64,000 nucleotides of DNA. Source: Comamonas sp. (GTDB taxonomy: Bacteria; Pseudomonadota; Gammaproteobacteria; Burkholderiales; Burkholderiaceae_C). The position numbers were made by a program, and so were the translations under genes. Numbering within the stretch: the first letter of the stretch is position 1; every line of letters starts with the position of its first letter. The notes below the pieces were generated by a model. It was not told the DNA's origin. It ran no database searches and saw only the letters and a list, made by a program, of their open reading frames with translations. Below, one piece after another: positions 17,320 to 25,229 of this stretch. The stretch is from the NCBI GenBank assembly GCA_031277805.1, contig JAITLR010000011.1, positions 1-64,000 of the forward strand, read 5' to 3'.

Positions 17320-17783
17320 AGCACCTGTATACCGCCCTGAGTGCCACATTGATCTCGCTGTCCCTGCACGGCGCAGCGCATGCAGGCCCCGATGCCTGCA
17401 CACAGACCGAACGCCAGGTCTGGTATTGCGAAGCCAATGGCAAGTTCTACACCCTTTGCGCATCGCAAGACCTGGGGCCCAATAAAGGCTATCTGCAGTA
17501 CCGTGCCTACAAGGGAGCGACGCAGGAGTTTGCTTACCCCTCCACTCCCCGCCATCCTTTTGGCCTGTTCAAGCTGGATCTCTTGCCCCGTGGTGCCGCG
17601 TTGCGCTTCAAGAACGGCGCTTATGACTACGAAATTCATGAGCCACTGGCTGGCAGCACCGAGATCCTGGTCAGCAAAAACCACAAGACCCTGGCTCGTC
17701 TCAGTTGCAGCGACTACATGGACTCGCTGACACTGACCAGCACTCAGGACTTTTTCTCCCGTGTCGGCATCTACGACAAATGA
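17316..17783 (+). CDS. Exported hypothetical protein
   Basis: This 155-residue protein has a typical signal peptide (MKHLYTALSATLISLSLHGAAHA) and a mature domain with four cysteines (DACTQTER, VWYCEANG, YTLCAS and LSCSDY), which suggests two disulfides in the periplasm or outside. The mature part is beta-rich and resembles small structured exported domains; no family is recognised. It is coupled to the GFA gene by an ATGA overlap and is followed eight bases later by the DUF2185 gene, so the three are probably one transcript. Confidence 0.65.
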   Translation: MKHLYTALSATLISLSLHGAAHAGPDACTQTERQVWYCEANGKFYTLCASQDLGPNKGYLQYRAYKGATQEFAYPSTPRHPFGLFKLDLLPRGAALRFKNGAYDYEIHEPLAGSTEILVSKNHKTLARLSCSDYMDSLTLTSTQDFFSRVGIYDK

Positions 17784-17790
17784 GGTGAGG

Positions 17791-18135
17791 ATGAGCAAGA
17801 ACTTTGCATTGAGCGCACAAGACATACGGCCGCTGGCCGAAGGCCATGGCGGCTGCATTGCCACGGACATGATCACCGTCCAAGCCAAAGCCGTGGGTTA
17901 TATGGTCCGTGAAACACCGGTGCAAGCCGAAGACAGCGGGTGGTGCTTCATGGCAGGTGACGAAACGCAGGAGTACATGGACGATGCCAGCCACCACGGC
18001 ATCTACGACGTGAACACCATTGCCAACTATTGCCCCGACATCATTGCCCTGCTCGACACCGCTGCGCCCTGTGCGTTCGAGCGCAATGCCAGCGGCCAAC
18101 TGGTGCCCGCGCCTTACCAGCCGCCGCCGGACTGA
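17791..18135 (+). CDS. DUF2185 family protein (immunity-type)
   Basis: This 114-residue protein carries the DUF2185 pattern: VGYMVRETP, then DSGWCFMAGDETQEYMDD, then YDVNTIANYCPDIIALLD and a final CAFERN. The family has been grouped with immunity proteins of bacterial toxin systems, but is also frequent as an orphan. The start at 17791 follows a GAGG-containing site; an upstream in-frame start at 17761 lies inside the previous gene. No partner toxin is seen near it. Confidence 0.85.
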   Translation: MSKNFALSAQDIRPLAEGHGGCIATDMITVQAKAVGYMVRETPVQAEDSGWCFMAGDETQEYMDDASHHGIYDVNTIANYCPDIIALLDTAAPCAFERNASGQLVPAPYQPPPD

Positions 18136-18362
18136 CAGCAAAGGTTCGGCTCGCCAACTCCGCGCGCCCTGGTCTGTGTACCCATTCACGCTCAGTGCAT
18201 AGGTGTCATCGGTATTGCCAAGACAGCATTTGTGGGCACCAATCAATGGTCACCGAGTGCACGGGCAAGCGCCGGGTCTGCGGCCTTTCCTCTCTACCAA
18301 GGCATTGCGAGACCTTCCAACGCAAAGCCCATGCGTCGGCTGGTGTGAGAAAGGAACAAACC

Positions 18363-18950
18363 ATGCATCTGCGACCGCTTCTGATGATGACCGCTCTGGC
18401 AAGCGCAGCCTTGCTGACAGGCTGCCTGATTCCCGAGCGTTTTTCGGCAAAGATAGATATTCAATCCGATGCCAGCCTTGACTATGCCTACGAAGGAACA
18501 GCCATCGACCCCATGGCCGTGCTGAAGATGCAGCAGCAAGGAATACTCAGCGACAAGGAACAGCAAAGCCTGGCGGCAGAAGCACAGAAACTGCGTCAGA
18601 ACCCTGACGTCAAAAAAGCGGTCTACATGGGCAAGGCTCGCTATCAGCTGGAGATTGAAGGCCACCGCAAGGCGGGCGAGCCCCTGAAGCTATTGGACAT
18701 GTTGTCCGTCCAGAGCAGCCACGACGGGGTCATGACGATTTCCGTTCAGCCCGTCAAGCGCAAGGAGAAAGCAGACCTCGCCCAGATGGGTGTCCTGATC
18801 AACGGCAGCCTGCGCGTCAATGTTCCCGAGGGCGCCGAGGTCATCTCTCACAATGCGAACTCCGCCCCCGCCTCTGGTAGCGGCAGCTATATGTGGCGCA
18901 TTGGCGAAGTAGGTGTGCGCCCCGAGATCAAACTACGCTTCAATCCCTGA
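18363..18950 (+). CDS. Predicted lipoprotein, function unknown
   Basis: This 195-residue protein begins with a lipoprotein signal peptide and lipobox (LLTGC), so it should be anchored in a membrane facing the periplasm. The mature part holds a helical, Gln/Lys-rich stretch (about residues 50-90) that may form a coiled coil, followed by a beta-rich end. An AAAGGAA ribosome site supports the start at 18363; the frame upstream is non-coding in character. The preceding 227 bases carry no gene. No family is recognised. Confidence 0.7.
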   Translation: MHLRPLLMMTALASAALLTGCLIPERFSAKIDIQSDASLDYAYEGTAIDPMAVLKMQQQGILSDKEQQSLAAEAQKLRQNPDVKKAVYMGKARYQLEIEGHRKAGEPLKLLDMLSVQSSHDGVMTISVQPVKRKEKADLAQMGVLINGSLRVNVPEGAEVISHNANSAPASGSGSYMWRIGEVGVRPEIKLRFNP

Positions 18951-19018
18951 GCGCGAGCCCGCTGCGGCCTCCATGTCACGGCGACAATGCAACGCAACCG
19001 ATTGCAGACCATCTTTCC

Positions 19019-19636
19019 ATGAACGCCCCCTCACCATTGCCTTTTTCCCAAGCCTGCGAAAACAATCAAGGCCCGATTTCCGAAGTGCTGAGCACCGCCT
19101 TTGCGCACAGCCGACATGTGCTGGAGATTGGCTCCGGCACTGGTCAGCACAGCGTTTTTCTTGCCCCCCGCCTACCCCATCTGATCTGGCAGACCAGCGA
19201 TCTCGATGGCAATCACGCAGGCATCAAGGCCTGGCATGAAGCCCATGGCGCCAACAATCTGCGTGCGCCGCTGAGCTTTGATCTGTCGGCCAGTGCATGG
19301 CCTGTGAATGGCGAGTCCCAGCCTTTTGACGCCGTGTTCACCAGCAATACCTGCCATATCGTGGCCTGGCCCCTGGTGCAGCGCATGTTTGCGCTGGTAG
19401 GCCAGCATCTGCCGGCGGGCGGCCTGTTTGCCATCTATGGACCGTTCAACTATGACGGTCAATTCACCAGTCAGAGCAACCAGGCTTTCGACGCCTGGCT
19501 GCGCCAACGCGATGCAGCCAGCGGCATTCGCGACTTTGAAGTCATCAAGGCTCTGGCGCAGGAGCATGGCATGCAGTTGCAACTCGATCAGGCCATGCCC
19601 GCCAACAACCGCACACTGGTCTTTCACAAACTTTGA
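19019..19636 (+). CDS. DUF938 class I SAM-dependent methyltransferase
   Basis: This 205-residue protein matches DUF938: an N-terminal PFSQACENNQGPI segment, the SAM-binding motif I VLEIGSGTGQHS (about residues 33-44), an acidic end of strand 2 (TSDLDGN), the motif IV region with FTSNTCHIVAW, and YGPFNYDGQFTSQSNQAFD, which is characteristic of the family. It should transfer a methyl group from S-adenosylmethionine to an unknown acceptor. It lies 68 bases after the lipoprotein gene and 11 bases before the DUF2199 gene. Confidence 0.88.
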   Translation: MNAPSPLPFSQACENNQGPISEVLSTAFAHSRHVLEIGSGTGQHSVFLAPRLPHLIWQTSDLDGNHAGIKAWHEAHGANNLRAPLSFDLSASAWPVNGESQPFDAVFTSNTCHIVAWPLVQRMFALVGQHLPAGGLFAIYGPFNYDGQFTSQSNQAFDAWLRQRDAASGIRDFEVIKALAQEHGMQLQLDQAMPANNRTLVFHKL

Positions 19637-19647
19637 GACGGAGCACC

Positions 19648-20169
19648 ATGGCTGCCATCTTTGCCTACAAATGCCGCAAATGCGATGAACTTCATGAAGG
19701 CTCCCCAAGCTTTGCTTTCGATGCTCCAGCTCCCTACCGATACCTGAGCGAGCAAGAGCGCGAGGAATGGGCCGAGCTGACAGAGGATCTCTGCGTCATC
19801 TCTCACCCCGAAGGCACGCAATACTATGTGCGTGCGCTACTGGAGGTACCGATTCATGGTGTGGAGGAGCCCTTCCTCTGGGGCATCTGGGTCTCGGCCA
19901 GCGAGACCAGCTTTCACCGCTATCTGGACTCCTATGACGAGCCGCCCGAAGACCCGATCTTCTTCGGCTGGCTGTCCAATCTGATTGCCGTCTACCCCAC
20001 GCAGAAGTCACGCCCAGCAGATGTCCATATCCAGACCGACGGCACACGCCCACGCGTGGTGTTGCATCACACCGGTGACGAAAGCGATGCACTGGTCATC
20101 GACCAGCATGAAGGCATTTCGGTTGCACGCGCCCAGCAACTGGCCGAGCAATCCATGCATGGCATCTAA
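19648..20169 (+). CDS. DUF2199 domain protein
   Basis: This 173-residue protein fits DUF2199: an N-terminal CRKCDELH zinc-knuckle-like pair, PSFAFDAPAPYRYL, a central LTEDLCVISHPEGTQYYVRALLEVPI block and the WGIWVSASETSFHRYLD segment, followed by FFGWLSNLIAVYP. The function is unknown. The start at 19648 follows an ACGGAG site; an in-frame TTG upstream overlaps the previous stop and is less likely. It is the last gene of the same-strand run, and a strong hairpin follows that probably ends the run and the convergent LOG gene. Confidence 0.82.
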   Translation: MAAIFAYKCRKCDELHEGSPSFAFDAPAPYRYLSEQEREEWAELTEDLCVISHPEGTQYYVRALLEVPIHGVEEPFLWGIWVSASETSFHRYLDSYDEPPEDPIFFGWLSNLIAVYPTQKSRPADVHIQTDGTRPRVVLHHTGDESDALVIDQHEGISVARAQQLAEQSMHGI

Positions 20170-20230
20170 GCCGAACAAGGCTATGGCTCATACTCAGAAA
20201 GCGCCATAAGCTATGAATTCATGAGCAAAA

Positions 20231-20268
20231 GAAAAAGCTGCCAGAGGAATGTCCTCTGGCAGCTTTCA
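20231..20268 (-). terminator. Strong hairpin terminator between convergent genes
   Basis: A perfect 15-bp stem (20234-20248 with 20252-20266) and 3-base loop separate the DUF2199 and LOG genes. Reading leftwards it is followed by TTCTTTTGCTC, so it is best placed as the LOG terminator, but it may act in both directions. Confidence 0.75.
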
Positions 20269-20287
20269 TACTTGTGCAATGCACAGA

Positions 20288-21163
20288 TCAGCTATTCCAG
20301 CCTGTCTGGTAGAACTGCTGAATCAGCTGCCAGGCCTCGGCTGGATCATCGGTGTAGCGGAACAGATTGAGGTCCTTGGCCGAGATCGTGCCTTCCTCAA
20401 TCAGCACGTCGAAGTTCAACACTTTCTTCCAGAACTCCTTGCCGAACAGAATCACGGGCACGGGCTTGCTCTTGTGCGTCTGCACCAGCGTCAACACCTC
20501 GAACAGCTCGTCCATGGTGCCAAAGCCGCCGGGGAAGGCCACCAGAGCCTTGGCACGCATCATGAAATGCATCTTGCGCAGCGCAAAGTAGTGGAACTTG
20601 AAGCTCAGCTCCGGCGTGATGTAGGGATTCCCATGCTGCTCGTGCGGCAGATAGATGTTCAGGCCGATATTGGGCGCCCCCGCATCGTGCGCACCACGGT
20701 TGGCCGCTTCCATGATGCCTGGGCCGCCACCGGTGCAGATATAGAAACGCTCGCTGGGCGGCTGCTTCATGCCTTCGGTGGCCACGATGCGCGCAAAGGC
20801 ACGTGCAGCCTCGTAACGCTCGGCATTGCGCAGCGTGCGCTCGGCCAGGGCCATGCGCTGAGTATCGCCGCTGGCACGGGCTTCTGTCAGTTGCTGGCGA
20901 GCCTGATCCATATCCACAAAACGGGCGCTGCCGTAGACGACCACGGTGTGCTCGATATTGCGCTCGATCTGCCCCAGATCAGGCTTGAGCAGTTCCAGCT
21001 GCATGCGAATGCCACGCGTTTCCCGGCGGAACATGAACTCCGGGTCGGCGAAGGCAAGACGGTTGGAATGAGGTTCCAGTTCTTTGCCGTTATGCGCCTG
21101 GTTGTGAAGTTCAGCCCAGGCATTGGCCAGATCGGTATCGGACAGAGGAGAAGAAATTTGCAT
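20288..21163 (-). CDS. LOG-family (TIGR00730-type) Rossmann-fold protein
   Basis: This 291-residue protein has the two motifs of the lysine-decarboxylase-like/LOG family: a GGGPGIMEAANRGA nucleotide-binding segment and PGGFGTMDELFEVLT. Members with this pair cleave nucleoside monophosphates to free base and ribose 5-phosphate, including cytokinin nucleotides in LOG enzymes. This is a longer version, with about 120 extra N-terminal residues before the Rossmann core, as found in many proteobacterial homologues. It stands alone on the minus strand. The older name lysine decarboxylase is misleading. Confidence 0.85.
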   Translation of the reverse strand: MQISSPLSDTDLANAWAELHNQAHNGKELEPHSNRLAFADPEFMFRRETRGIRMQLELLKPDLGQIERNIEHTVVVYGSARFVDMDQARQQLTEARASGDTQRMALAERTLRNAERYEAARAFARIVATEGMKQPPSERFYICTGGGPGIMEAANRGAHDAGAPNIGLNIYLPHEQHGNPYITPELSFKFHYFALRKMHFMMRAKALVAFPGGFGTMDELFEVLTLVQTHKSKPVPVILFGKEFWKKVLNFDVLIEEGTISAKDLNLFRYTDDPAEAWQLIQQFYQTGWNS

Positions 21164-21384
21164 GGAGCCTCGGATCTAAGAATGCTGGACAGCACTGGCC
21201 AGTGAAACCGTTGAAAGTTCGCTGGCACGGACCGCCCATCCGTCAAACACTTCAATATCAAATGCGCTTGAAGCGCATGTGATGCTTGCACTATACGCTC
21301 ACAAAGCTATAGCTTCCGCCAGTATTTAGCCTCTGCAGGCATAAGAGGTTTGCCGTCATAGTGCGCAATGGTGGGCAGCCCGGC

Positions 21385-21759
21385 TCAACGACCGAACCAC
21401 GTCCAGCTGTGAATCCCCAGATAGGTCATGCACAGCGAGCCCAGCAGATGCAGGCCTGCCCAGCCTCCTGCAGCGATCAGGCGCTGCTGCTGCAGCAGAC
21501 CGATGACCTCGGCAGAGAAGCTGGAAAATGTGGTCAATGCCCCCAGAAAGCCGGTGATCAGAGCCAGCTTCCAGGCAGGATCAAGCTGCGGCATGGACTG
21601 AAACAGCGCCACAAACAGACCAATCAGATAGCCGCCGATCAGATTGGCAGCCAAGGTACCCCAGGGCATGGTGGCGCCACTGCTCAACCACAGACCCAGC
21701 CCCCAGCGAGATAGCGCCCCGACACAGGCGCCGATGCAAATGGCAAAGATATTCAGCAT
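21385..21759 (-). CDS. crcB: Fluoride ion channel/exporter CrcB (FluC)
   Basis: This 124-residue protein has four membrane helices and the Fluc signatures: GALSRWGLG near residue 15, the polar GTLAANLIGGYLIG helix with the conserved Asn, and the ITGFLGALTTFSSFSAE segment that lines the pore and breaks a helix to bind a central Na+. CrcB dimers let fluoride leave the cytoplasm. I took the ATG at 21759; an in-frame TTG three codons earlier is possible. The mrp/pha operon ends only 39 bases upstream on the same strand and no fluoride riboswitch fits the gap, so expression may depend on readthrough from pha. Confidence 0.92.
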   Translation of the reverse strand: MLNIFAICIGACVGALSRWGLGLWLSSGATMPWGTLAANLIGGYLIGLFVALFQSMPQLDPAWKLALITGFLGALTTFSSFSAEVIGLLQQQRLIAAGGWAGLHLLGSLCMTYLGIHSWTWFGR

Positions 21760-21798
21760 GAGCAGCAATTTAGAGCAAAACGCAAGCCATCTGCCGCA

Positions 21799-22272
21799 TC
21801 AGTGCGTGTCTGCCTGCTTTCCGGATTGAAATGCCTGGTCGTCCTGATCGTTTTTGTCGCTCGTGTCTCCTGCGGCTTCGTCGCTCTCCTCTTCATTCAG
21901 AGGTTCGTTGAGTACCAGATTGCTCAGAGTGGGCGGCACAGACTCTCCGGCGCGGCGCGAGCGAAACAGCGCTGCGCGCATCAGAAAAATGGTGGTGATG
22001 GGCACCGTCACCGCAATGAAGATAGCAATCAGCACCGAGTGCATGACAAAGCCCTGGCCACTGACGGAAAAGTAAATCCAGGTGGCATGCATGATGAACC
22101 AGCAGCCCATGGTGGCAATGATGGAGGGCGAGTGCACACGCTCGAAATAGCTCTTGAGCCGCCACAACCCCATGGAGCCCAGCAGCGCAATCAACGCCCC
22201 GCAAAACACCAGCGCAGCCACCAGAATCTGAGCCCACAGCGGCAGGTCCACACCAATGGTTTCGGTGCTCAT
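21799..22272 (-). CDS. phaG: Pha/Mrp antiporter subunit G
   Basis: This 157-residue protein carries the MnhG/PhaG domain in residues 1-110: three membrane segments and the GSMGLWRLKSYFERVHSPS motif conserved in the small G subunit of Mrp-type monovalent cation/proton antiporters. The final 45 residues are highly acidic (Asp and Glu rich) and form an unusual cytoplasmic or disordered tail absent from most MrpG proteins. It is the last gene of a six-gene operon with four-base overlaps throughout. The upstream frame to 22326 is not needed; the ATG at 22272 overlaps the phaF stop. Confidence 0.9.
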   Translation of the reverse strand: MSTETIGVDLPLWAQILVAALVFCGALIALLGSMGLWRLKSYFERVHSPSIIATMGCWFIMHATWIYFSVSGQGFVMHSVLIAIFIAVTVPITTIFLMRAALFRSRRAGESVPPTLSNLVLNEPLNEEESDEAAGDTSDKNDQDDQAFQSGKQADTH

Positions 22273-22547
22273 TCGATCACCTCGCCACGCAGCAGGAACT
22301 TGGCCATGGCTGTCGAGCCCACACAACCGAACAAGGCCACCAGCAAGGCCGCCTCGAAGTAATTGGTGCTGTCATACAGAATGCCCATGACCAGCATGGC
22401 CAGCATGCCGTTCAGATACATGCAATCCAGCGCCAGCACCCTGTCTTGCGCGTGCGGGCCTTTGAGCAGACGCAGCACCGCGCACCCCATGGCCGCCAGC
22501 AGCATGACCAGAGAAGCCATCAACACCCAATAAAACCAGGGGCTCAT
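22269..22547 (-). CDS. phaF: Pha/Mrp antiporter subunit F
   Basis: This 92-residue hydrophobic protein has three membrane helices and the MrpF/PhaF pattern: RLLKGPHAQDRVLALDCMYLN at the centre and an ALLVALFGCVGSTAMAKFL final helix. In Mrp complexes the F subunit helps to form the membrane arm near E and G and contributes charged residues that sit in the ion path. It overlaps phaE and phaG by four bases each, so its expression is tightly coupled to theirs. Confidence 0.93.
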   Translation of the reverse strand: MSPWFYWVLMASLVMLLAAMGCAVLRLLKGPHAQDRVLALDCMYLNGMLAMLVMGILYDSTNYFEAALLVALFGCVGSTAMAKFLLRGEVIE

Positions 22548-23044
22548 TCGAAAATCTCCATCAGCGGGCGCTCGTAGTATTGCTTGATATGCGCGATGGT
22601 CTGCTCGGCGCTTTCCACCTCCAGAGCATGAATCAGCAGCATGGAGCGATCCCGCGAAATCTCGGCCCAGGCCGTGCCTGGCGTGATGCAGACGATCATG
22701 GCCAACACCGCCAGTCCGTTAGGGTCACGCAGCTCCAGTGGAATATGCACAAAGGCAGCCGGATGCCTGCGCTGCTTGGGCAGCAGTAAAAAACGCAGCA
22801 CATTGAAGTTGGATACCGAGGTATCCCAGACCACGCGCAGCGCCAGCTTCACAATGGTCAGCGGATGGCTGACCTGTACCGGCAGCGGACGCAGGCCACG
22901 CAACAGCAAGGGAATCAGCAGCCCCAGAATCAGGCCCAGCAGAATCTGCCCGGAACTGACCGAGCGGTTGAGCAGCAGCCACAGCAGCAGCAAAGCGGCG
23001 GACAACAGCGGCGCAGGAAAGATGCTCTTGAACATTTTCTTCAT
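22544..23044 (-). CDS. phaE: Pha/Mrp antiporter subunit E
   Basis: This 166-residue protein matches MrpE/PhaE: two or three N-terminal membrane segments (residues 10-50), a basic linker (RGLRPLPVQVSHP), then a cytoplasmic part with DPNGLAVLAMIVCITPGTAWAEISRDRSMLLIHALEV, the most conserved region of this subunit. MrpE is required for assembly or full activity of the antiporter. Start and stop overlap the neighbouring pha genes by four bases. Confidence 0.92.
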   Translation of the reverse strand: MKKMFKSIFPAPLLSAALLLLWLLLNRSVSSGQILLGLILGLLIPLLLRGLRPLPVQVSHPLTIVKLALRVVWDTSVSNFNVLRFLLLPKQRRHPAAFVHIPLELRDPNGLAVLAMIVCITPGTAWAEISRDRSMLLIHALEVESAEQTIAHIKQYYERPLMEIFE

Positions 23045-24864
23045 GATTGACCGTCCTCTTTGCGCGCAACCGTTGGCAGTGACTCGGCGTTCGCACTCTC
23101 TGGCTCGGTGATGCCAGGTGCCGGCTCATCTTCCATTTCACGGGCGGCAGCGCGGGCTGCAGCTTCGGGGCTTTCTGCATCCAGGGCTTTTTTTTCCTTG
23201 GGCGCCGGCACCGGAGTCTGTCCCATCACGGTGCTTACATAGACATCGGGCGAATGCAGAGCGTTGGCCGCACGCTGGGTGTAGCGCATCACATCATCGG
23301 CTTTGACCGTCAAGGCAACGCAGCACAGCAACAACGCAGCAATCGGCAGCCCTTCGGCCACCTTGAGCGATGGCGCACTTTGCTCGGGATTGGCCCAGAA
23401 ATGGCGAATACCCGCTCGCGTCAATGCAATCAAGGCCATCAGGCCTGTGATGATGAGCAGAGCCACCATGGCCCAGCCCTGCCAGCCAGCCTGTATGCCG
23501 TTGCTGGTTCCCAGGCCCAGGGGGTTGAGCAAGGTGGTCAGCATGGCAAACTTGCCCACAAAGCCTGAAAGCGGTGGCAGACCAGAGATCAGCAAGGTGC
23601 AGACCATGAAGCTCACACCGATGAAGGCGGCCGCAGCAGGCACGGCCCGGCCGATCAGCAGCTCTTCATCCTCATCAAGGTTGAAGCCTTCGGTGGGCAG
23701 CAACTCCGCGTTGAGGAATGGGGCCTCTTCATCTTCATAGGGCTCGCCAGCTTCCTCATCCACGCGCCAGCGGTCCACCACGTCGGCGATCAGGAACAGT
23801 GCCGCCACGGCCAGGGTCGACCCTGGCAGGTAATAGAGCAGACCCGCTGTCAGCAGGTTCTGGCCAAAGCCCGTAGCGGCCAGCAAAGTGCCTGAGGACA
23901 GGATGGCCGCGAAGCCCGCCAGATGGGTCAGCCGCTGCGATCCCAGCATGCCGATGGCTCCATAAACCATGGTCACCATGCCGCCCACAATCAGCCAGCT
24001 ACCGCCAAACAGAGCCGACTCACCTGCCTCGGAGCTGAACAGCAGGGTCCACAGGCGCAAGATGACATAGACGCCAACCTTGGTCATCACGGCGAACAAT
24101 GCCGCGGATGGAGCAATGGCTGCGCTGTAAGCGGGTACCAGCCAGAAATTCAGCGGCCACATCGCCGCCTTGATCAAAAAGGCTGTGCCCAGCACACCCA
24201 CAGCTGCATGCAGCAGCCCGCGATCCGCTTCATGCACGAGAGGAATTGCGCGCGCCAGATCGGCCATATTGAGCGTGCCCGTAATACCGTAGAGCATGGA
24301 CACGCCAATCAGGAACAGCGAGGAAGCCACCAGATTGATAGCAATGTAATGCAGCCCCGCCTGGATGCGGGTGCGTCCCGAGCCGTGCAGCAGCAAACCG
24401 TAGGAGGCCGCCAGCATGATCTCGAAGAACACGAACAGATTGAACAGGTCCGCAGTCAGGAATGCGCCACTCAGGCCCATGAGCTGTAACTGGAACAGCG
24501 GATGGAAGTGCACACCTGCCTTGTGCCCCCGCGCCGCAGAGAACACCAGAGCAGCCAGCGCCACCACATAGACCACCAGCAGCATCAGCGCACTGAGTCT
24601 GTCCAGAGCCAGTGCAATGCCGAATGGTGCAGGCCAGTTGCCCGGCATGTACACCGCCATGGTGGCCGTCGCGCCTGACTGATTGGTCCAGCCCAGCAGC
24701 ATGATGACAAGGAGCAGGCCCAGCGTCGTGGACAGAATATTCATGCCCAGCTTCAGACGCTGGCGTTCCTCGCCCATGAACAGCATCAGCGCTGCCGTCA
24801 ACATGGGCAGCATGATGGGTGCCAGCATCAGGTGCGGCATCAAGAACTCGGTCCATCCGGTCAT
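23041..24864 (-). CDS. phaD: Pha/Mrp antiporter subunit D (proton-pumping type)
   Basis: This 607-residue protein belongs to the NuoL/M/N-related MrpD family: about fourteen membrane helices with the conserved Glu-bearing helix 5 region and a Lys in KAAMWPLNFWLVPAYSAAIAPSAALFAV. It is longer than most MrpD proteins because of an acidic insert (about residues 365-400, VDEEAGEPYEDEEAPFL) between two helices and an acidic, Ala/Glu/Pro-rich tail of about 60 residues after the last helix. MrpD is one of the two antiporter-like subunits that move protons. The gene overlaps phaC and phaE by four bases. Confidence 0.93.
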   Translation of the reverse strand: MTGWTEFLMPHLMLAPIMLPMLTAALMLFMGEERQRLKLGMNILSTTLGLLLVIMLLGWTNQSGATATMAVYMPGNWPAPFGIALALDRLSALMLLVVYVVALAALVFSAARGHKAGVHFHPLFQLQLMGLSGAFLTADLFNLFVFFEIMLAASYGLLLHGSGRTRIQAGLHYIAINLVASSLFLIGVSMLYGITGTLNMADLARAIPLVHEADRGLLHAAVGVLGTAFLIKAAMWPLNFWLVPAYSAAIAPSAALFAVMTKVGVYVILRLWTLLFSSEAGESALFGGSWLIVGGMVTMVYGAIGMLGSQRLTHLAGFAAILSSGTLLAATGFGQNLLTAGLLYYLPGSTLAVAALFLIADVVDRWRVDEEAGEPYEDEEAPFLNAELLPTEGFNLDEDEELLIGRAVPAAAAFIGVSFMVCTLLISGLPPLSGFVGKFAMLTTLLNPLGLGTSNGIQAGWQGWAMVALLIITGLMALIALTRAGIRHFWANPEQSAPSLKVAEGLPIAALLLCCVALTVKADDVMRYTQRAANALHSPDVYVSTVMGQTPVPAPKEKKALDAESPEAAARAAAREMEDEPAPGITEPESANAESLPTVARKEDGQS

Positions 24865-25229
24865 AGCATTTCCTGCTCAGTCCGCGAATGAACGCCATCC
24901 ACATGGTCGGTGCCAGAGCTGCCGCGCGATGCCAGCAGTACCACCAGAAACAGCGCCGTCATGGCAAAACCGATCACGATGGCCGTCAACACCAGCGCCT
25001 GAGGCATGGGATCGGCATAGTGGGACAGATCGGTGGGCACGCCGTTTTGCAACACAGGGACTTTGTTGATGGCCAGGCCCTGGCGGCCCATGCTGAAGAT
25101 GAAGAGATTGACCGCATAGGACAGCAGCGACAGCCCCATGATGACCTGGAAGGTACGGGGCCGCAGCAGCAGCCAGACGCCAGAGCCGGTCAGCACTCCA
25201 ATGGCAACAGCCAGAACGATTTCCATCAC
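24861..25229 (-). CDS. phaC: Pha/Mrp antiporter subunit C
   Basis: This 122-residue, three-helix protein is the MrpC/PhaC subunit, related to NuoK. The central segment GLSLLSYAVNLFIFSMGRQG and the following loop with DPMPQALVLTAIVIGFAMTA are the family's conserved blocks, with the second holding the buried polar residues. It bridges the A and D subunits in the complex. It overlaps both neighbours by four bases. Confidence 0.93.
   Translation of the reverse strand: MMEIVLAVAIGVLTGSGVWLLLRPRTFQVIMGLSLLSYAVNLFIFSMGRQGLAINKVPVLQNGVPTDLSHYADPMPQALVLTAIVIGFAMTALFLVVLLASRGSSGTDHVDGVHSRTEQEML

Noticed and set aside
21760-21798. Possible fluoride riboswitch upstream of crcB
   Set aside because: Only 39 bases separate crcB from phaG; a GATGG segment is present but there is no room for the two-stem pseudoknot of the crcB motif.
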